Origin: JABWCE01 sp964355045
GTDB lineage: Bacteria; Bacteroidota; Bacteroidia; NS11-12g; UBA9320
Direction of reading: 5' to 3'
Assembly: GCA_964355045.1 (NCBI GenBank)
Contig: CAYHCM010000002.1
Coordinates: 1-64,000 of the forward strand
DNA: 64,000 nucleotides
Shown here: positions 62,836-64,000 of the stretch, piece by piece
Layout of the letters: each line of letters starts with the position of its first letter
Position numbering within the stretch: position 1 is the stretch's first letter
Program-made: the position numbers and the translations under genes
Notes under the pieces: model-generated
Database searches by the model: none
What the model was told of the DNA's origin: nothing
Seen by the model: the letters and a program-made list of their open reading frames with translations, nothing else

Positions 62836-63402
62836 TTAAAAATCTTCCGCCAAAGCAATAAAATTATAATTACCTTCACCTACAAATTTTTTCAAATGGG
62901 CAATTATTAGTTTTGGATTATCGTTAGGGCCTTGGCAATACAACGGTTTACCTTGATACCCAAACTCGATCTCATCTATGCCCTCATCAATCAATGATAC
63001 GTCCAATACATTTTCGGCAAATGCAAAATCTTTGTGGGGTTCAAAACCAAATTCAGCAGCATAATCAATAGCACCGTAAATTAAATTATGGGCAAATGTA
63101 GGTGAAACCTGCATAGCTCCTGATTCATATGAATTTTTAAGTCTGTCATATTCTTCATCGCGCAAATGACAATTACAAAAGGCATTTTTCACTCCAAGAC
63201 AATTCAAATCCACACAAAAAAAACCAATTGTGTATTTGCCACCGGATTCCTGGCGCACTATTAAAACATTTGTCATTCCCAATGTTTTATAATTTGTTTC
63301 AATGTAACATTCAGTTATTGGGAGGTTTTTGGCTCTTTGTAAAATGTAATTTCGGGGGCTTAAAAATTCTTGTTTGTTTTTCAAAATATATGTTTGATGC
63401 AA
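62836..63402 (-). CDS. Conserved-looking protein of unknown function
   Basis: A 188-residue cytoplasmic protein, no signal peptide. Notable is CVDLNCLGVKNAFCNCHL (about 72-89) with four Cys and a His, which could bind zinc or a cluster, and EFGFEPHKDFAFA in the C-terminal part. The N-terminal LPITECYIETNYK and VLIVRQESGGKYTIGFF strands look like a small beta sheet. I do not recognise the family. It is convergent with the DinB gene (40 nt apart). Confidence 0.6.
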   Translation of the reverse strand: MHQTYILKNKQEFLSPRNYILQRAKNLPITECYIETNYKTLGMTNVLIVRQESGGKYTIGFFCVDLNCLGVKNAFCNCHLRDEEYDRLKNSYESGAMQVSPTFAHNLIYGAIDYAAEFGFEPHKDFAFAENVLDVSLIDEGIDEIEFGYQGKPLYCQGPNDNPKLIIAHLKKFVGEGNYNFIALAEDF

Positions 63403-63510
63403 TTTTAAAGATTTATTTTTACTCTTTATTTAAAGTTTGTTAACAAAAAATTAATAGTCTAAAGTGATAAAATAATAGCCAGTGTAAGAATAGTTAAACC
63501 AGATTATTAT

Positions 63511-63663
63511 GTGAAAACAGAGTTGCCATATGTTAATAAAATGAATATAACTGTACCAGAGATGGTAAAAAATAGCATATCCTTTTATTTAGTTTTGAGC
63601 CATGGTATTTCTAACGTAGATGGAACTGCTTACTTGCATTTTAAACCTAAAATTTTAAAATAA
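63511..63663 (+). CDS. Possible small ORF, doubtful
   Basis: A GTG-started frame of 50 codons (in-frame readable from about 63460) ends 8 nt before the next gene and reads like a short beta-rich protein: NKMNITVPEMVKN, SFYLVLSHGISN. No family, no strong start signal. It could be a real small protein co-transcribed with the following gene, or chance. Confidence 0.25.
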   Translation: MKTELPYVNKMNITVPEMVKNSISFYLVLSHGISNVDGTAYLHFKPKILK

Positions 63664-63671
63664 AAAATTGT

Positions 63672-64000
63672 ATGTGGGTACATTCTCCGACACCAATAAA
63701 ATTAGGTAAATACGAAAAGGATAAGGTACTTGCTATTGCAAAAAAGTTCATTGACGCTTCAGACCGGCTTTCTAAAATTGTCAATAGAATTGAAATACGT
63801 TCAGGGCGAGTTTATTTTTTTTATCTTTATGAGCCTTATATACCAAAAGAAAGTGATGGAGTTTATTTTATTAAACCATTAATAGACGGGAAATATCTTG
63901 AATTTCCGCTGGCGAGGATTACACTTTTCGATAAAGGTTATTCGAATTGCAGTACTGATTGGAAACGACCAAATGACCAATGGGTATCGCTATTTAATGG
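63672..64000 (+). CDS. Partial unknown protein, cut by the window end
   Basis: An open frame from ATG 63672 to the last base (109 codons), starting MWVHSPTPIKLGKYEKDKVL. It has a helix (VLAIAKKFIDASDRLSKIV), then strands NRIEIRSGRVYFFYLYEP, FPLARITLF and a W-rich tail DWKRPNDQWVSLF. The strand-W layout faintly recalls DUF3024-like proteins; I do not claim it. No promoter was found. Its 3' end is outside the window. Confidence 0.55.
   Translation, partial: MWVHSPTPIKLGKYEKDKVLAIAKKFIDASDRLSKIVNRIEIRSGRVYFFYLYEPYIPKESDGVYFIKPLIDGKYLEFPLARITLFDKGYSNCSTDWKRPNDQWVSLFN

Noticed and set aside
44366..63402. A biosynthetic or defence gene cluster
   Set aside because: The genes are ordinary metabolic, envelope and repair-type genes; apart from the small HEPN-like pair and single ATPase, no clustered unknown system is present.

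Overview
The window comes from an AT-rich genome of the phylum Bacteroidota. Three kinds of evidence agree: type IX secretion (T9SS) sorting domains on three large exported proteins and two small ones, a gliding-motility lipoprotein GldB beside nadE, and promoters with the Bacteroidota -7 element TAnnTTTG. Gene order is mostly short operons of housekeeping genes separated by repeat-rich intergenic DNA. No rRNA, tRNA or CRISPR array was seen.

Layout. 1-9.7 kb: the end of polA, a lipoprotein, an LpxH-like lipid A hydrolase, a Uma2-type protein, a T9SS protein with BNR-like repeats, prfA, gldB and a divergent outer-membrane barrel. 9.8-15.9 kb: nadE, an OmpA-like protein, a second Uma2-type protein (active-site Asp replaced), coaD, a Nudix hydrolase and pyrE. 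16-26.3 kb: a third Uma2, TPR proteins, a VUT/YhhQ-type queuosine-precursor transporter, an orphan AAA/DUF4143 ATPase behind a striking repeat array, a Nif3-zinc-ribbon pair, a T9SS protein and a SRPBCC protein. 26.6-28.5 kb: a graveyard of three insertion sequences. 28.7-44.1 kb: one 5109-residue secreted protein (GEVED domain, three beta-helix modules, about 16 PKD domains, T9SS tail). 44.4-57.9 kb: anmK, an amino-acid dehydrogenase, an M23 peptidase with two stand-alone T9SS type-B domain proteins, a possible two-gene HEPN-like cassette, a TonB receptor/HmuY pair, fbaB, accD, gcvH, a PQQ-type sugar dehydrogenase and DoxX. 57.9-64 kb: a broken REP-associated transposase riddled with its own palindromes, then paaN, a DUF3822 gene, rsmD, an OsmC protein, a DinB protein and two unrecognised genes.

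How the parts fit. Core metabolism (NAD, CoA, pyrimidine, fatty acid, one-carbon, glycolysis/gluconeogenesis, translation termination, 16S rRNA methylation) is interleaved with a cell-surface programme (T9SS cargo, GldB, OmpA, TonB/HmuY, TPR lipoprotein-like exports).

The most unusual material is in the small repeats. An inserted dispersed repeat appears to encode the signal peptide of the HmuY-like lipoprotein. A RAYT gene carries in-frame copies of a REP palindrome as an 8-residue peptide repeat. An intergenic stem-loop family shows a compensatory base-pair change. A short AATCTAAAATCGTAA-type repeat sits just before several start codons. Several promoters place the -7 element 4-7 nt before the start codon, implying leaderless mRNAs. 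No clear complete novel defence or biosynthetic system was identified.
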